Assembly: GCF_006716645.1 (NCBI RefSeq)
Contig: NZ_VFPL01000002.1
Span: forward strand, 310,001-374,000
Reading direction: 5' to 3'
Length of the DNA stretch: 64,000 bases
Origin: Arcticibacter tournemirensis
GTDB taxonomy: Bacteria > Bacteroidota > Bacteroidia > Sphingobacteriales > Sphingobacteriaceae
This document shows positions 1 through 8,183 of the stretch, in pieces. Numbering within the stretch: the first letter of the stretch is position 1; each line of letters opens with the position of its first letter. Below the pieces are notes generated by a model that searched no databases, was not told the DNA's origin, and was given only the letters and a program-made list of their open reading frames with translations. Position numbers and translations under genes: made by a program.

Positions 1-1008
1 CAATTGCTGGCTAGTAAAATTACCTATGAAAACGCCGTCAATAGTAAGAGTATATTTCCCCTCAGCAAGAGCATTTACTTTCAGTAACTGTACATTGAGC
101 TCTTCAGCAAATGGGACAAGTGATAAGGCCTGTTCAGCCTCTGCCGGCACCGGAAAAGGCAGACTTTGCTCTTTTAGCTTGAATCCAATGTTATCCTTGC
201 TTACATTGAGGTCGCTGAGAGCGCAATTTTCAAAATGCTTCAAGGCGCCGTTTTCTATCTCTACCAAAGAAACGTATTTTGGTGCATTTGTGGATTTCAG
301 AAATTGATAGGCCATGATCATATTTCCAACAGGCCCCGGATGTACCCGATCATTACCAATAATGGTTGCTTTTGGATCTTTGATCTGAAGTCTGGTATTC
401 AGATCATTCATGATCGTATAATAATCAATAACCTGAAGCTTATACTTTTTCGCTAAACCATCTATTATCTGTGTGCATTTTTTCAGGGCGTCATTAACGC
501 CTACCAGATTAGGAGCCGGCAAATCACCCGTCTGGTCATAGATACTTGGTTTTTGGAGAATAATTTTCGTTTTAGATTTCTGCAGTCGTTGGATTACAGA
601 TTCTAAATATCCCTCATAATCACTTAATGCCCTTCGTTTTCTTTCCTCTGTTTCGGGCTGAGATTGCAAAGCTGGTGCATATAAACTCCTGTTCACGTCA
701 TTCATTCCTGCCATAACAACAGACCAGTTTGCCTTGCGGGGCAAGATATCTGCGTCCATCCGGCGAAGGAAGCTGTTGGCGTTATCGCCTTTAATACCGC
801 AATTATAAAACGCTACCTTCTGGTTCGGAAAACGGGTGGCGTAATACATCAGAATGTAATGATGGAAGTCACCGCTATGTGTGATACTATTCCCTATAAA
901 ATTAACCTTGTCGCCATTCTTAAAAAACGAATCTTCTCTGTTCTGCCCAAAACAGTAGCTTATAACACCTGTTAATAAAAACAGAACTATTATTGACTTT
1001 CCTCTCAT
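1..1008 (-). CDS. SGNH/GDSL hydrolase, secreted, C-terminus beyond window
   Basis: The frame is open from an ATG at 1008 down to base 1 (336 codons, no stop), so the 3' end of the gene lies outside the window. The N-terminus is a signal peptide ending near SYCFGQ. SGNH-family blocks are visible: GNSITHSG (nucleophile serine, about residue 40), AGMNDVN (block III Asn), and GNDRVHPG (DxxH catalytic pair). This family usually removes acetyl or other acyl groups from glycans. It is the last visible gene of the minus-strand PUL run, 39 bp after the preceding SGNH gene, so a role as a periplasmic carbohydrate esterase is inferred. The acyl group and sugar cannot be read from the sequence. Confidence 0.85.
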   Translation of the reverse strand, partial: MRGKSIIVLFLLTGVISYCFGQNREDSFFKNGDKVNFIGNSITHSGDFHHYILMYYATRFPNQKVAFYNCGIKGDNANSFLRRMDADILPRKANWSVVMAGMNDVNRSLYAPALQSQPETEERKRRALSDYEGYLESVIQRLQKSKTKIILQKPSIYDQTGDLPAPNLVGVNDALKKCTQIIDGLAKKYKLQVIDYYTIMNDLNTRLQIKDPKATIIGNDRVHPGPVGNMIMAYQFLKSTNAPKYVSLVEIENGALKHFENCALSDLNVSKDNIGFKLKEQSLPFPVPAEAEQALSLVPFAEELNVQLLKVNALAEGKYTLTIDGVFIGNFTSQQL

Positions 1009-1047
1009 TTTTGCTTTTTGCTGTTTATAATTTTTAATCTGTGACTA

Positions 1048-1761
1048 CTAACGAAACCAACGAAATATTTCTTCAGCGATCACATTGTGTCCCTTCTGGT
1101 TGGGGTGGTTGACATGCGACATTAGCTCCTTGACTGAGCCCTTATTAACTGCTATTTTTTTAAATTCAGCGAAGGGATCCGCCAGTCCCACCTTATACTT
1201 TGCAGCTAAGTCTCTTATCTGTGCAGCATGTAATGCCAGCTCGCTTTTGGGATCAGTTATATCCTGTCGCTGGTCGGGTGAGGGAGTGACCAAAACCACT
1301 TTGATATTTCTGGATAACGCTTCCTCTATCATCTTGCTCCATGCTACTTTTGCTCTTTCCAGTCCGATGCCCATATCATTTAACGCATAATCAATAAATA
1401 ACACATCGGGCTTATGAGGAAGAACATCAGTGGTAAATCGCGTTTGTCCTTTTTCACTCCACTCTCCCCCGATAGATGTTAATATGATGTTAATTACAGC
1501 ATACGGATAAATCCCCTTCAGCTTCCCCAACAATAAGTTGGGATATGAATCTAAGGTGTGTACTTTAGATTCTGCCCAGTATCCCGACGGCACAGAATGT
1601 CCATGGAAGACAAGATTAATCGTACGATTTTTAGGAAAAACTGTCTTAAGTTCTTTCTTAACCCCCGATAAGTATTCTGAGGTTGAAGGAATCTGCCGGT
1701 CTTGAGCTGCTATCGCCAAAGACAGTAAAATCCCAAATGTTAAAAATGCTATTTGTTTCAT
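1048..1761 (-). CDS. Small SGNH hydrolase, secreted (putative carbohydrate esterase)
   Basis: This 237-residue protein has a signal peptide (MKQIAFLTFGILLSLAIAAQ). The SGNH layout is recognisable: FHGHSVPSG with the nucleophile Ser near residue 56, a Gly block SIGGEWS, Asn in YALNDMG, and the His in NHPNQKGH near the C-terminus. The Asp that normally sits three residues before the catalytic His is replaced by His (HVNH), so the enzyme would use a Ser-His dyad, another acid, or be weakened. It lies 15 bp after the 847-residue lipoprotein gene and 39 bp before another SGNH gene, so it is probably co-transcribed with the PUL. Deacylation of a polysaccharide is inferred from family and context. 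Confidence 0.8.
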   Translation of the reverse strand: MKQIAFLTFGILLSLAIAAQDRQIPSTSEYLSGVKKELKTVFPKNRTINLVFHGHSVPSGYWAESKVHTLDSYPNLLLGKLKGIYPYAVINIILTSIGGEWSEKGQTRFTTDVLPHKPDVLFIDYALNDMGIGLERAKVAWSKMIEEALSRNIKVVLVTPSPDQRQDITDPKSELALHAAQIRDLAAKYKVGLADPFAEFKKIAVNKGSVKELMSHVNHPNQKGHNVIAEEIFRWFR

Positions 1762-1776
1762 CTCCTTAATGTCGGT

Positions 1777-4320
1777 TTACCACGATACCACTAATTCGCC
1801 TGTCACATCTTTCACCATATAGTTATTCCCAAACTGCTCCTCCCCTTTTGAAAACGGCAGCTTTCCATCCTTCCATGGATAGGTAGTATTCAGATAAAAA
1901 TGTATGGAACTTTCTGTCGTGTTATCGTTAGGAAACACCCGTACAGTGGCATTCTTTAGACCAGAAATTTGCAGGCGTCTCGAAATGCCAAGTTCTCCGG
2001 AGTGCATCTCTTTGCACGATACAATTCCGTCAGCCTGTTCTACAAACACCCGCCCCTCCCTGTGCCATGCTGTTGGAAAAGAATATGTTGCTTTTCCCTT
2101 ATTCAGCTTCGTATCGTATCCAATTAAGACTGGCGCCCCTTGGGGAAATTTAAAGTTGTGCTTAACCGAAGTGTTAGGCACATATCCTGAAAAGAAATAT
2201 CCGTTATTACTTCTTGCGATTCCTAATACCGGGTTTTTGATGTCAGGACTTTGCTTTCCTATCGTATATTCTATGCCGAACTCTTTAAGAACATATCTTA
2301 GGTAAAGGGGACCCGTAAAGTATTTATCCGGATCGTCGGGCTGTAGTAAACGGCCACCTTCAAAATGACTCGAATTTGTTCCTCTCACGTAAACGACCTT
2401 CCCCCCCTGCCACTCTGGTAGTGACCTAACCCATACTGCATCACGGGTATTTTCAGATTGAACCATTCTCATCAGAACCTTTGTGTTTGCATCTTTAGGA
2501 TCCTTAACTTTGGTGCTAAGTCCTCCGCCAGAGAACAGCGCCTTGTGTCGTATTTTATCAGGATATTTTCGCTCCAGTTCATCAGGAATATAGTTCCCGG
2601 AAATTTGAAAGTCACCTTCCAGCGCTTCTGCATTTTGAAGATTGAGGAACTCCAGAAATTCTTTACTAGCATTATCTGCAGGCCCGTAAATTATGAATTG
2701 TCCGCCTGCTTTTACAAATCTCATCAGAGCCGACTCGTATTCTGACCCGGCATCAGGAACTATTCCTATAAGTACAGACTGGCTAAACAGCTTAGGATTG
2801 TTCTGCAAGGCAGACTGAAGTGACGTTGTAGAAACAACGGTATTTAAAGGTAATCCGTTATTGATCGCCTGACGAATAAACCAGTCACCATAGTAAACTT
2901 CGTTCAACCGGCCTTGCTGACCGGATGCCCAGTTGTGATATTCGTCAAAGGGATAAACCCAAACCAGGGGACCAGGAGCCGTGGGACTGTTGTATCGGGC
3001 TTTAAGGATATGCGGAATCACCTCGTCAGGAACCTGTGTCGGCATATTCCCAAAAGAATCGTCGATTGTTAAAAAATTCAGATGCGTTGGCAATGCCACT
3101 TTCCCTTTCGAATTAATCCGGGCAACCGACATGGGAAGATAAATATCGTGGGGCTCACTGCCATAACGGTCTAGCCAGGGACTGTTTAGCCACCAGGGAT
3201 CATGGGTATAGTACCTGAAGATATACCGGTCGTCTGGCAATTCCGCCATACGCGACATATAACCTATCATTTCTAACCCAAAATCGCCATCCAAAGCAGC
3301 CCAGGGCGAATTCGGTGGAGGCAGAATGTTAAAGCCTCCCTTATAAATTGCCCTTAAATCAACCCCGTCTTTTGCAAGGTCAATCCCGGTAGACAAATTA
3401 GTACCGCGGGTCTCGATTCTAAAATCCGGGCACTCTTTCCTGAATAAGCTCCAAAATTTGATAATTTTCTCCTTTGTTTCACCCAGGCGGTCTTTATTAA
3501 AGCCGGTACCGGTAAAAATCACGCCCGTCGAGGCCCAGGGCTCCATGCCGAAGCCAAATCCATTACTGAACCAGATATAGTCATATCCCAGGTCTTTAAG
3601 GAAATGCTGACTTTGACGTCCAAAGAAAGTACCAAACGAGGTGTTTGCTGGAATCCCTTTTGGAAAACCTGCATATTTGTCCTTGCCGGCGTTCAACGTC
3701 GCATAACTAAACACGAAGCTCTTATGCCCCATTGCACTGCCTTCCAGTATTTCAGGATGCTTCTTGTACTTAAAATCTGATTTCGCAAACTCAGGTCCCG
3801 GATCAAAAGTAGCGCCTACCTTTACTGGTTTGCCTGTTAGTGCTGTGCCGGCTTCTTTCAACGCCTGTATAATAAACTTAAGATCACCATATGTATAATC
3901 AGGTGGATTATCCATATATAAATAGGCACGTTCATGGAGCGACAAGGATTTGGGACCTGAACCTACCTCATGTTCGGTATTAGGATTTCCTATATACTTT
4001 GCCCACTCCAGGCGTTGATTAAGGTCGCCGGTGTAATCCAGAATCTCAGATCCGTCAGAAGTCCAAAGCATAATAGAAATAGTATCGGCATGCCGGAGCA
4101 GTGAACTCCACTGCATAAACATTTCGGCAGCAACCTTTCTTATATCTTCCTTATCATTCTTTTTGAAAGGTTTTAAAGATGCCTCCAATGTAATATTCTG
4201 AAAAGGAACGCCCCTTATATTTCTGCTATCAGGCGGCACAACGACCATCTGTTTAACGCTATTACAGCTGTAAACCACGACACTTAACAGAAACAAATAT
4301 TTTAAGTATTTTGACTTCAT
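1777..4320 (-). CDS. Large lipoprotein of unknown family, possible glycoside hydrolase
   Basis: The 847-residue product begins with a lipoprotein signal (hydrophobic stretch, then VVYSC near residue 19). I do not recognise a named family. Residues about 40-450 are rich in Trp, Asp and Glu with phrases typical of sugar-binding barrels (IMLWTSDGSE, ATFDPGPEF, YYTHDPWWLNSPW, VWVYPFDEYHNW). About residues 510-590 read like a class-I glutamine-amidotransferase-like Rossmann domain (SVLIGIVPDAGSEYESALM, then GGQFIIYGP), as found in the trimerisation region of GH42-type enzymes. The C-terminal 200 residues look like beta-sandwich. Its place between the isomerase-like gene and two esterases, with all signals for export, supports a glycan-degrading role, but this is inference. 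Confidence 0.6.
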   Translation of the reverse strand: MKSKYLKYLFLLSVVVYSCNSVKQMVVVPPDSRNIRGVPFQNITLEASLKPFKKNDKEDIRKVAAEMFMQWSSLLRHADTISIMLWTSDGSEILDYTGDLNQRLEWAKYIGNPNTEHEVGSGPKSLSLHERAYLYMDNPPDYTYGDLKFIIQALKEAGTALTGKPVKVGATFDPGPEFAKSDFKYKKHPEILEGSAMGHKSFVFSYATLNAGKDKYAGFPKGIPANTSFGTFFGRQSQHFLKDLGYDYIWFSNGFGFGMEPWASTGVIFTGTGFNKDRLGETKEKIIKFWSLFRKECPDFRIETRGTNLSTGIDLAKDGVDLRAIYKGGFNILPPPNSPWAALDGDFGLEMIGYMSRMAELPDDRYIFRYYTHDPWWLNSPWLDRYGSEPHDIYLPMSVARINSKGKVALPTHLNFLTIDDSFGNMPTQVPDEVIPHILKARYNSPTAPGPLVWVYPFDEYHNWASGQQGRLNEVYYGDWFIRQAINNGLPLNTVVSTTSLQSALQNNPKLFSQSVLIGIVPDAGSEYESALMRFVKAGGQFIIYGPADNASKEFLEFLNLQNAEALEGDFQISGNYIPDELERKYPDKIRHKALFSGGGLSTKVKDPKDANTKVLMRMVQSENTRDAVWVRSLPEWQGGKVVYVRGTNSSHFEGGRLLQPDDPDKYFTGPLYLRYVLKEFGIEYTIGKQSPDIKNPVLGIARSNNGYFFSGYVPNTSVKHNFKFPQGAPVLIGYDTKLNKGKATYSFPTAWHREGRVFVEQADGIVSCKEMHSGELGISRRLQISGLKNATVRVFPNDNTTESSIHFYLNTTYPWKDGKLPFSKGEEQFGNNYMVKDVTGELVVSW

Positions 4321-4395
4321 TTCATTATTTTATTAAAGGTACTGCTCCATAAAAGAGACATACCTTTTTGTAATTGCAACAACTGCAATAAACTT

Positions 4396-5904
4396 CTATT
4401 CGACTATAACTGCTTCAATATTAAGATAATCGCCAATTTTCTTTATGATAGCAGCATGATGCCCAACTCCCAATGCAAAATGATGCGTTGGACCTTCTTT
4501 TACCCATTTCTTCAGGAACGTTCTGACATCAGGCTTGAAATACCCGCGGGTGTTTGTATTACCAGTAGGCGGAATCGGACCCTCAACTGAAGTACCCTCA
4601 GCAATAACAAATTTAAATTTGCCATCATAGGTCGAGGTGATGCTCAGCATAGTGATCGGTCCTTCTTTAATTTTGAATTCCACACCAGCACCCGATCCCG
4701 GCTTACCATGGTATTTTTTTAAACTTCTCAAAACAGGCTTCCCTTGAGCAATAGTAATGTTATGTGGACCATCATGGCCTACGAGAATAAAATTCTCATC
4801 AAAATCTATTGGATGGAACTCAGCAAAACTACCTCCGATGCCGAGGCGTTCCATGATCAGCATAGCGATACAGCATTTAAGGTCAGATTCACCGCACATC
4901 GGGAATCCCGCTCCTGTTAACATTGAATTTCCAACAATAAGATTAGTCATTACCCGACGGGTGATACTTTCTTCCGCTCCCTCATAGTAGTATGCTAAAC
5001 CTGTTAAATCCTTCTCCTTCACGAACGCTTCAAGCGCAACTGAAACACGTGCCGCCACTTCCAGATCTTCTGGTTTTAATTTTTCAGAAATTGGATCCGA
5101 CACGGGGTCGGGAGTATCAAAGAAATCCAGTATGCGTTTCTTCTCCGCTTCTATATCTGCCGAATTGGCCTTCTCATATTTACTTACAATTTCGTTTTCT
5201 TCACATTGAACGATATGTAAACCAAAATGCGCAGTCAGCATGGTCGCGTCCGAATGCATGTCAAGCATCGCCTCTATAGGATGCCCTATATGTCCTATTC
5301 TGGCATTTTTTAAATCATGAAGAACCCTTGCAATATTGCAATACTCTGCAATCTCGTCCTCCGAATCACGGTCATCATGAAGCGTACCTACAATCACATC
5401 CGGAGCCTTCCTGCCCATCCTAACCGCAACTCCTGTAAACTCAGGTAGAGAGCAAATATCATCATTGTATAGTTGCTTATAGGTTGAAGCCTGTTCATAA
5501 TTCAAAGCCTTATCAGGTTGCAGGGCGACTAACACAATAGGCACATCCATGCTTTTAATTATAATGCCGAAAGTACTGGATGTAGCATAGGTTAGCATGT
5601 CGCAAAAAATCAGGTCCAGATTGGCGGCCTTCAATTTCGGCAGTACATCATAAGCACTCTTCACATCGTCTACCATTCCAAAATCAAATACCTCTACCTC
5701 ATTCTTTTTAACCTTGTTAACAAACACTTCCTGCTTATCCAACATCTGTTGATAAAGCCCCTCAAACTGAGGCCAGTATTTCGAATATCCAACACCAAAC
5801 ACGCCAATGCGCGGAACCGTGTTGCTGCGTTTTTTAATTCGCGAATCCGTTTCAAACCCACTTGTCGGCCTATTCATAATTGGTTCTATTATTTGATTCG
5901 TCAT
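4396..5904 (-). CDS. L-fucose/L-arabinose isomerase family protein (AraA-like)
   Basis: The 502-residue protein resembles L-arabinose isomerase across its length. It has an N-terminal Rossmann-like part (RIGVFGVGYSKYWPQF, then DMLTYATSSTFG) and a C-terminal metal site. Residues matching the isomerase catalytic set are Glu339 (CGESDLK), Glu362 (FAEFHP), His377 or His381 (GHDGPH) and His474/475 (THHFALG); the spacing is close to E306, E333, H350 and H450 of E. coli AraA. There is no signal peptide, so it acts in the cytoplasm. The family interconverts aldoses and ketoses with Mn2+. No kinase or epimerase of an arabinose pathway is nearby, so the true substrate may be another sugar released by the PUL. 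An AGGAAA stretch precedes the ATG. Confidence 0.75.
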   Translation of the reverse strand: MTNQIIEPIMNRPTSGFETDSRIKKRSNTVPRIGVFGVGYSKYWPQFEGLYQQMLDKQEVFVNKVKKNEVEVFDFGMVDDVKSAYDVLPKLKAANLDLIFCDMLTYATSSTFGIIIKSMDVPIVLVALQPDKALNYEQASTYKQLYNDDICSLPEFTGVAVRMGRKAPDVIVGTLHDDRDSEDEIAEYCNIARVLHDLKNARIGHIGHPIEAMLDMHSDATMLTAHFGLHIVQCEENEIVSKYEKANSADIEAEKKRILDFFDTPDPVSDPISEKLKPEDLEVAARVSVALEAFVKEKDLTGLAYYYEGAEESITRRVMTNLIVGNSMLTGAGFPMCGESDLKCCIAMLIMERLGIGGSFAEFHPIDFDENFILVGHDGPHNITIAQGKPVLRSLKKYHGKPGSGAGVEFKIKEGPITMLSITSTYDGKFKFVIAEGTSVEGPIPPTGNTNTRGYFKPDVRTFLKKWVKEGPTHHFALGVGHHAAIIKKIGDYLNIEAVIVE

Positions 5905-5989
5905 TTTCCTGTTATTATGATTTATTTAAAACGAATTAACTCAACTAAACAAGTACAACAGTAACCCCAACCAGGGCTCATCTAACTTT

Positions 5990-7222
5990 TTAAAACTCTC
6001 CTTCTTTCTGAAACAATGGCTTGATTTGAGGGATAAAAACTACCAGAATAATAAATGCAAGCGGATACATTAACCCACAAAGAATCCAAAGTGGATCGTA
6101 AGAGAAGTTCTGAACAACAAGCCCGATCAAGGGATTTACAATAATACCGGCTATAGCTCCGGCAGTTCCCGTTAGTCCAACAACTGTAGATGTCGCGTTA
6201 TTTCCGAAAACATCTGAAATGGCCGTGATATAATTAGTGATCCAAAAGCCATGAGCGAACATCAATAACGACATTAATGCAATTGCCCAGGCCACAGAAC
6301 TTACCCCCTGAATAAACATCGCACCTAAAGTGAGGAATGCTGCAACGCCCATCACAGTTTTCCTTGCTGTGTTCACCGTAAAATTCCTTTTTATCAGCTT
6401 ATCTGAAAAATAACCTCCCAGCATATTTGATAAACCTAAAGCAAGGAAGGGAATCCACAACAAGCGTCCAACCTCATCAAACGACACATTTCTTTGCTCG
6501 TTAAGATATTTCGGGATCCAGAACATTATGAAATAAAATACCGGGTCAAGCAAAAAACGAAGAATTAAAAAAACGATTGCATTTCTGTTCCCAAGGATCT
6601 TTAAGAACGGCACTGTCTTCCCTTTCATTTCTGCCGCCACAATTTCTGTATTTGCAACCTTTTTCTTCCAGGGAATTAACACCCACACAACGAACCATAC
6701 TATCCCGATTACACCTGGAATAATAAAGCTCCATCGCCATCCCATATCATTAGAAATCCAGATAACAAGGGGAGGGGCAAGTACCGCACCCATCGCCGAA
6801 CCGCCTATTGCAATTCCATTTGCCAGTCCTCGTTCCTTCCTTTCAAATAATTCGTTCACGGTCTTGGCAGCGGCGGGGAAGCATCCTCCTTCCCCGACCC
6901 CTAATAAGAATCTGAACAGTATCAGTTGAAAAAAATTATTCATAAAACCATGTAAGCCGCTGGCAATCGACCACAAACCAACTGAGAATGCCAGTCCAAG
7001 TTTCGCGCCGAACCGGTCTGTCAAACGGCCTCCGATAGTAAACATCAAAGCATAACTAACAAGAAAGCTGGTGTTTATCATTCCATACTGAACATCCGAA
7101 AGCTTAAACTCTTTCTGAATCTTGATGATAGTTATTGACAGTATCTGACGGTCTAAAAAATTCAGGCCTGTCGCTATGAATACTAATCCCAGAATAATCC
7201 AACGAACTGCACTTGGTTTCAT
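5990..7222 (-). CDS. MFS transporter, anion:cation symporter (ExuT-like) type
   Basis: The 410-residue integral membrane protein has about 12 hydrophobic segments. The N-terminal segment LDRQILSI and the motif GRLTDRFGAKLG (MFS motif A, between TM2 and TM3) are clear, as is GVGEGGCFPAAAKTV, typical of the ACS family that carries hexuronates, hexonates and related organic anions. It lies 45 bp downstream of the DUF5017 lipoprotein gene and 85 bp upstream of the isomerase-like gene, inside the PUL run. It most likely moves the mono- or disaccharide product across the inner membrane. The substrate is not readable; ACS homology favours a sugar acid but Bacteroidota PULs also use relatives for neutral sugars. 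Confidence 0.8.
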   Translation of the reverse strand: MKPSAVRWIILGLVFIATGLNFLDRQILSITIIKIQKEFKLSDVQYGMINTSFLVSYALMFTIGGRLTDRFGAKLGLAFSVGLWSIASGLHGFMNNFFQLILFRFLLGVGEGGCFPAAAKTVNELFERKERGLANGIAIGGSAMGAVLAPPLVIWISNDMGWRWSFIIPGVIGIVWFVVWVLIPWKKKVANTEIVAAEMKGKTVPFLKILGNRNAIVFLILRFLLDPVFYFIMFWIPKYLNEQRNVSFDEVGRLLWIPFLALGLSNMLGGYFSDKLIKRNFTVNTARKTVMGVAAFLTLGAMFIQGVSSVAWAIALMSLLMFAHGFWITNYITAISDVFGNNATSTVVGLTGTAGAIAGIIVNPLIGLVVQNFSYDPLWILCGLMYPLAFIILVVFIPQIKPLFQKEGEF

Positions 7223-7267
7223 ATTATCGATCTTCTCATGACGGGCTTCTCTCTAATCTTCAGTCCT

Positions 7268-8176
7268 TTAAGGCGTTATCGTTATTTCCAATTGCCTTAC
7301 AACAGACTTTTGAGCGTCGACATTAACATTTGTCCCAACAAAAGTCACCTTATATGTACCTGGCCGCGTATAGCCAGCAAAATCATAACGGCTTAAAGAG
7401 TTACCTGCAATATATTGTATGGGTAGTCCCACATCGGGAGAAACTTTGGTAAAATTGAGAGGACGAGTGACATACCAGTCTTCACTCACTGGTGCATTCT
7501 TGCCTCCACCGATTATAACCAAGTCAAGAATGGGAGTCCCCCGTGAATACCATGTATTCGCTGAATTTATAACATCAAAAGGCTGCCATCCCGCATTTTG
7601 CAGGTTAGCAATCGGCAGAGGAGTCCCATCGGCTAATATATACTTTGCGTTAAATCCCGGAATAATCCAGTTTCCGCCAGCATTGTTGGGATCCTGGGCT
7701 CCCACAAACTTAAGCGCAAAAAATAATGACTTACCTGGTTGTAAAATGTCTGAAACATCAATCGGCCCCGACTGAGTAACAGTGGCATTTTTTGCAATGA
7801 CTGCCCTGCTTGTTATATCTGTCCAGTTCGCTGCCAGAACCGCCTCTTTGGTTAACTGATCTAACTCCGTTGTTACCATCAGTCTAAGCGAATTTATCTG
7901 CGTCCCTCCGCCGCCATACTGCGTAACAACTTCTATTTGAGGAACTCCACCTTCAACCTGTGTTCTGTCTCTATATTCATAGTCAGCCCCGGGCATCCCG
8001 GAGTAAAACGTTATATTCTCCGCCTTTCCTGAAAAATTGAATCGGACTGTATCGCCGACCTTGTAGGTCAATTTTTCCAACTGAACGTCAAAATCAGGCG
8101 CTTTAACATCCATCTCTTTACTGCAAGACACTATGGTAAATGCCAGTAATACGATATATATGTATTTCATAATCAT
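7268..8176 (-). CDS. DUF5017-type surface lipoprotein of the PUL
   Basis: The product has a lipoprotein signal MKYIYIVLLAFTIVSC followed by an Ig-like domain (about residues 20-110) and a beta-rich domain ending PGTYKVTFVGTNVNVDAQ, matching DUF5017 proteins coded after SusD genes. Such proteins are usually anchored on the outer membrane next to SusCD and bind glycan. The frame also opens at 8206, but that start would overlap the SusD gene. The ATG at 8176, 7 bp after the SusD stop, or the next ATG at 8170 both fit the signal peptide better. The product is about 300 residues. The binding role is inferred from position. Confidence 0.75.
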   Translation of the reverse strand: MIMKYIYIVLLAFTIVSCSKEMDVKAPDFDVQLEKLTYKVGDTVRFNFSGKAENITFYSGMPGADYEYRDRTQVEGGVPQIEVVTQYGGGGTQINSLRLMVTTELDQLTKEAVLAANWTDITSRAVIAKNATVTQSGPIDVSDILQPGKSLFFALKFVGAQDPNNAGGNWIIPGFNAKYILADGTPLPIANLQNAGWQPFDVINSANTWYSRGTPILDLVIIGGGKNAPVSEDWYVTRPLNFTKVSPDVGLPIQYIAGNSLSRYDFAGYTRPGTYKVTFVGTNVNVDAQKSVVRQLEITITP

Positions 8177-8183
8177 CTTTTTT

